The notes under the pieces were generated by a model, which had not been told where the DNA came from, did not search any database, and was given only the letters and a program-made list of their open reading frames with translations. The position numbers and the translations under genes were made by a program. DNA of 64,000 bases, taken from the NCBI GenBank assembly GCA_006384855.1, contig VCJN01001373.1, forward strand, positions 1-64,000, in the 5' to 3' direction. Origin of the DNA: Tetraselmis striata (Eukaryota > Chlorophyta > Chlorodendrophyceae > Chlorodendrales > Chlorodendraceae). Of the stretch, positions 63,980-64,000 are shown in pieces (positions within the stretch are counted from its first letter, which is position 1; each line of letters opens with the position of its first letter).

Positions 63980-64000
63980 AACATTTAAAGATCTCCATAT

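Overview
The window is nuclear DNA of a photosynthetic eukaryote, most likely a green alga. The pointers are a plastid import gene (TIC110) with a transit-peptide exon, many short introns with GT-AG or GC-AG borders, GC-rich exons beside AT-rich spacers, and TGTAA 3'-end signals. No rRNA, tRNA, CRISPR array or bacterial operon was seen. Long runs of C or G (14 to about 28 bases) occur throughout and sit mainly in introns.

Layout. 0-16 kb is almost entirely mobile DNA: a degraded non-LTR retrotransposon with a PD-(D/E)XK-type endonuclease (LINE A) whose 3' end is triplicated in tandem, a pogo/Tigger-like transposase relic, a piggyBac-like C-terminal relic between inverted repeats, retroelement 3' fragments, and a structurally complete tyrosine-recombinase (YR) retroelement at 12963-16045. 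That YR element has Gag and recombinase genes, classical split direct repeats and no reverse transcriptase. 16.3-28 kb is one 26-exon gene (+) for a TARBP1/Trm3-type tRNA 2'-O-methyltransferase. 28.7-30.5 kb (-) is a three-exon SLC35E3-like transporter, convergent with it. 30.9-36.7 kb is a nested retroelement island: LINE C with an RLE endonuclease, a truncated copy of LINE C inserted with target duplication into LINE B, and LINE B abutting a ~70-bp minisatellite. 36.7-40.3 kb is spacer with dispersed repeats. 40.3-44.9 kb (+) holds a MYND-finger gene and further exons that may belong to it. 46.2-52 kb (-) is TIC110 in 11 exons. 53.5-54.3 kb (+) is a DnaJ-type zinc-finger protein, and 54.4-56.4 kb (-) is a METTL24-like FkbM-domain methyltransferase in a tight convergent pair with it. 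56.5-64 kb is spacer with a hAT MITE, LINE and Gag relics and dispersed repeats.

The host genes are unrelated in function (tRNA modification, nucleotide-sugar transport, plastid import, plastid-type zinc finger, methyltransferase) and give no sign of a pathway cluster. Exon phases close exactly for TARBP1 (1850 aa), the transporter (367 aa), the zinc-finger protein (182 aa), the METTL24-like protein (297 aa) and TIC110 (1057 aa). TARBP1 needs one single-base correction and TIC110 two; these look like base-level assembly errors rather than decay. All exon borders were read by eye and no database search was run.
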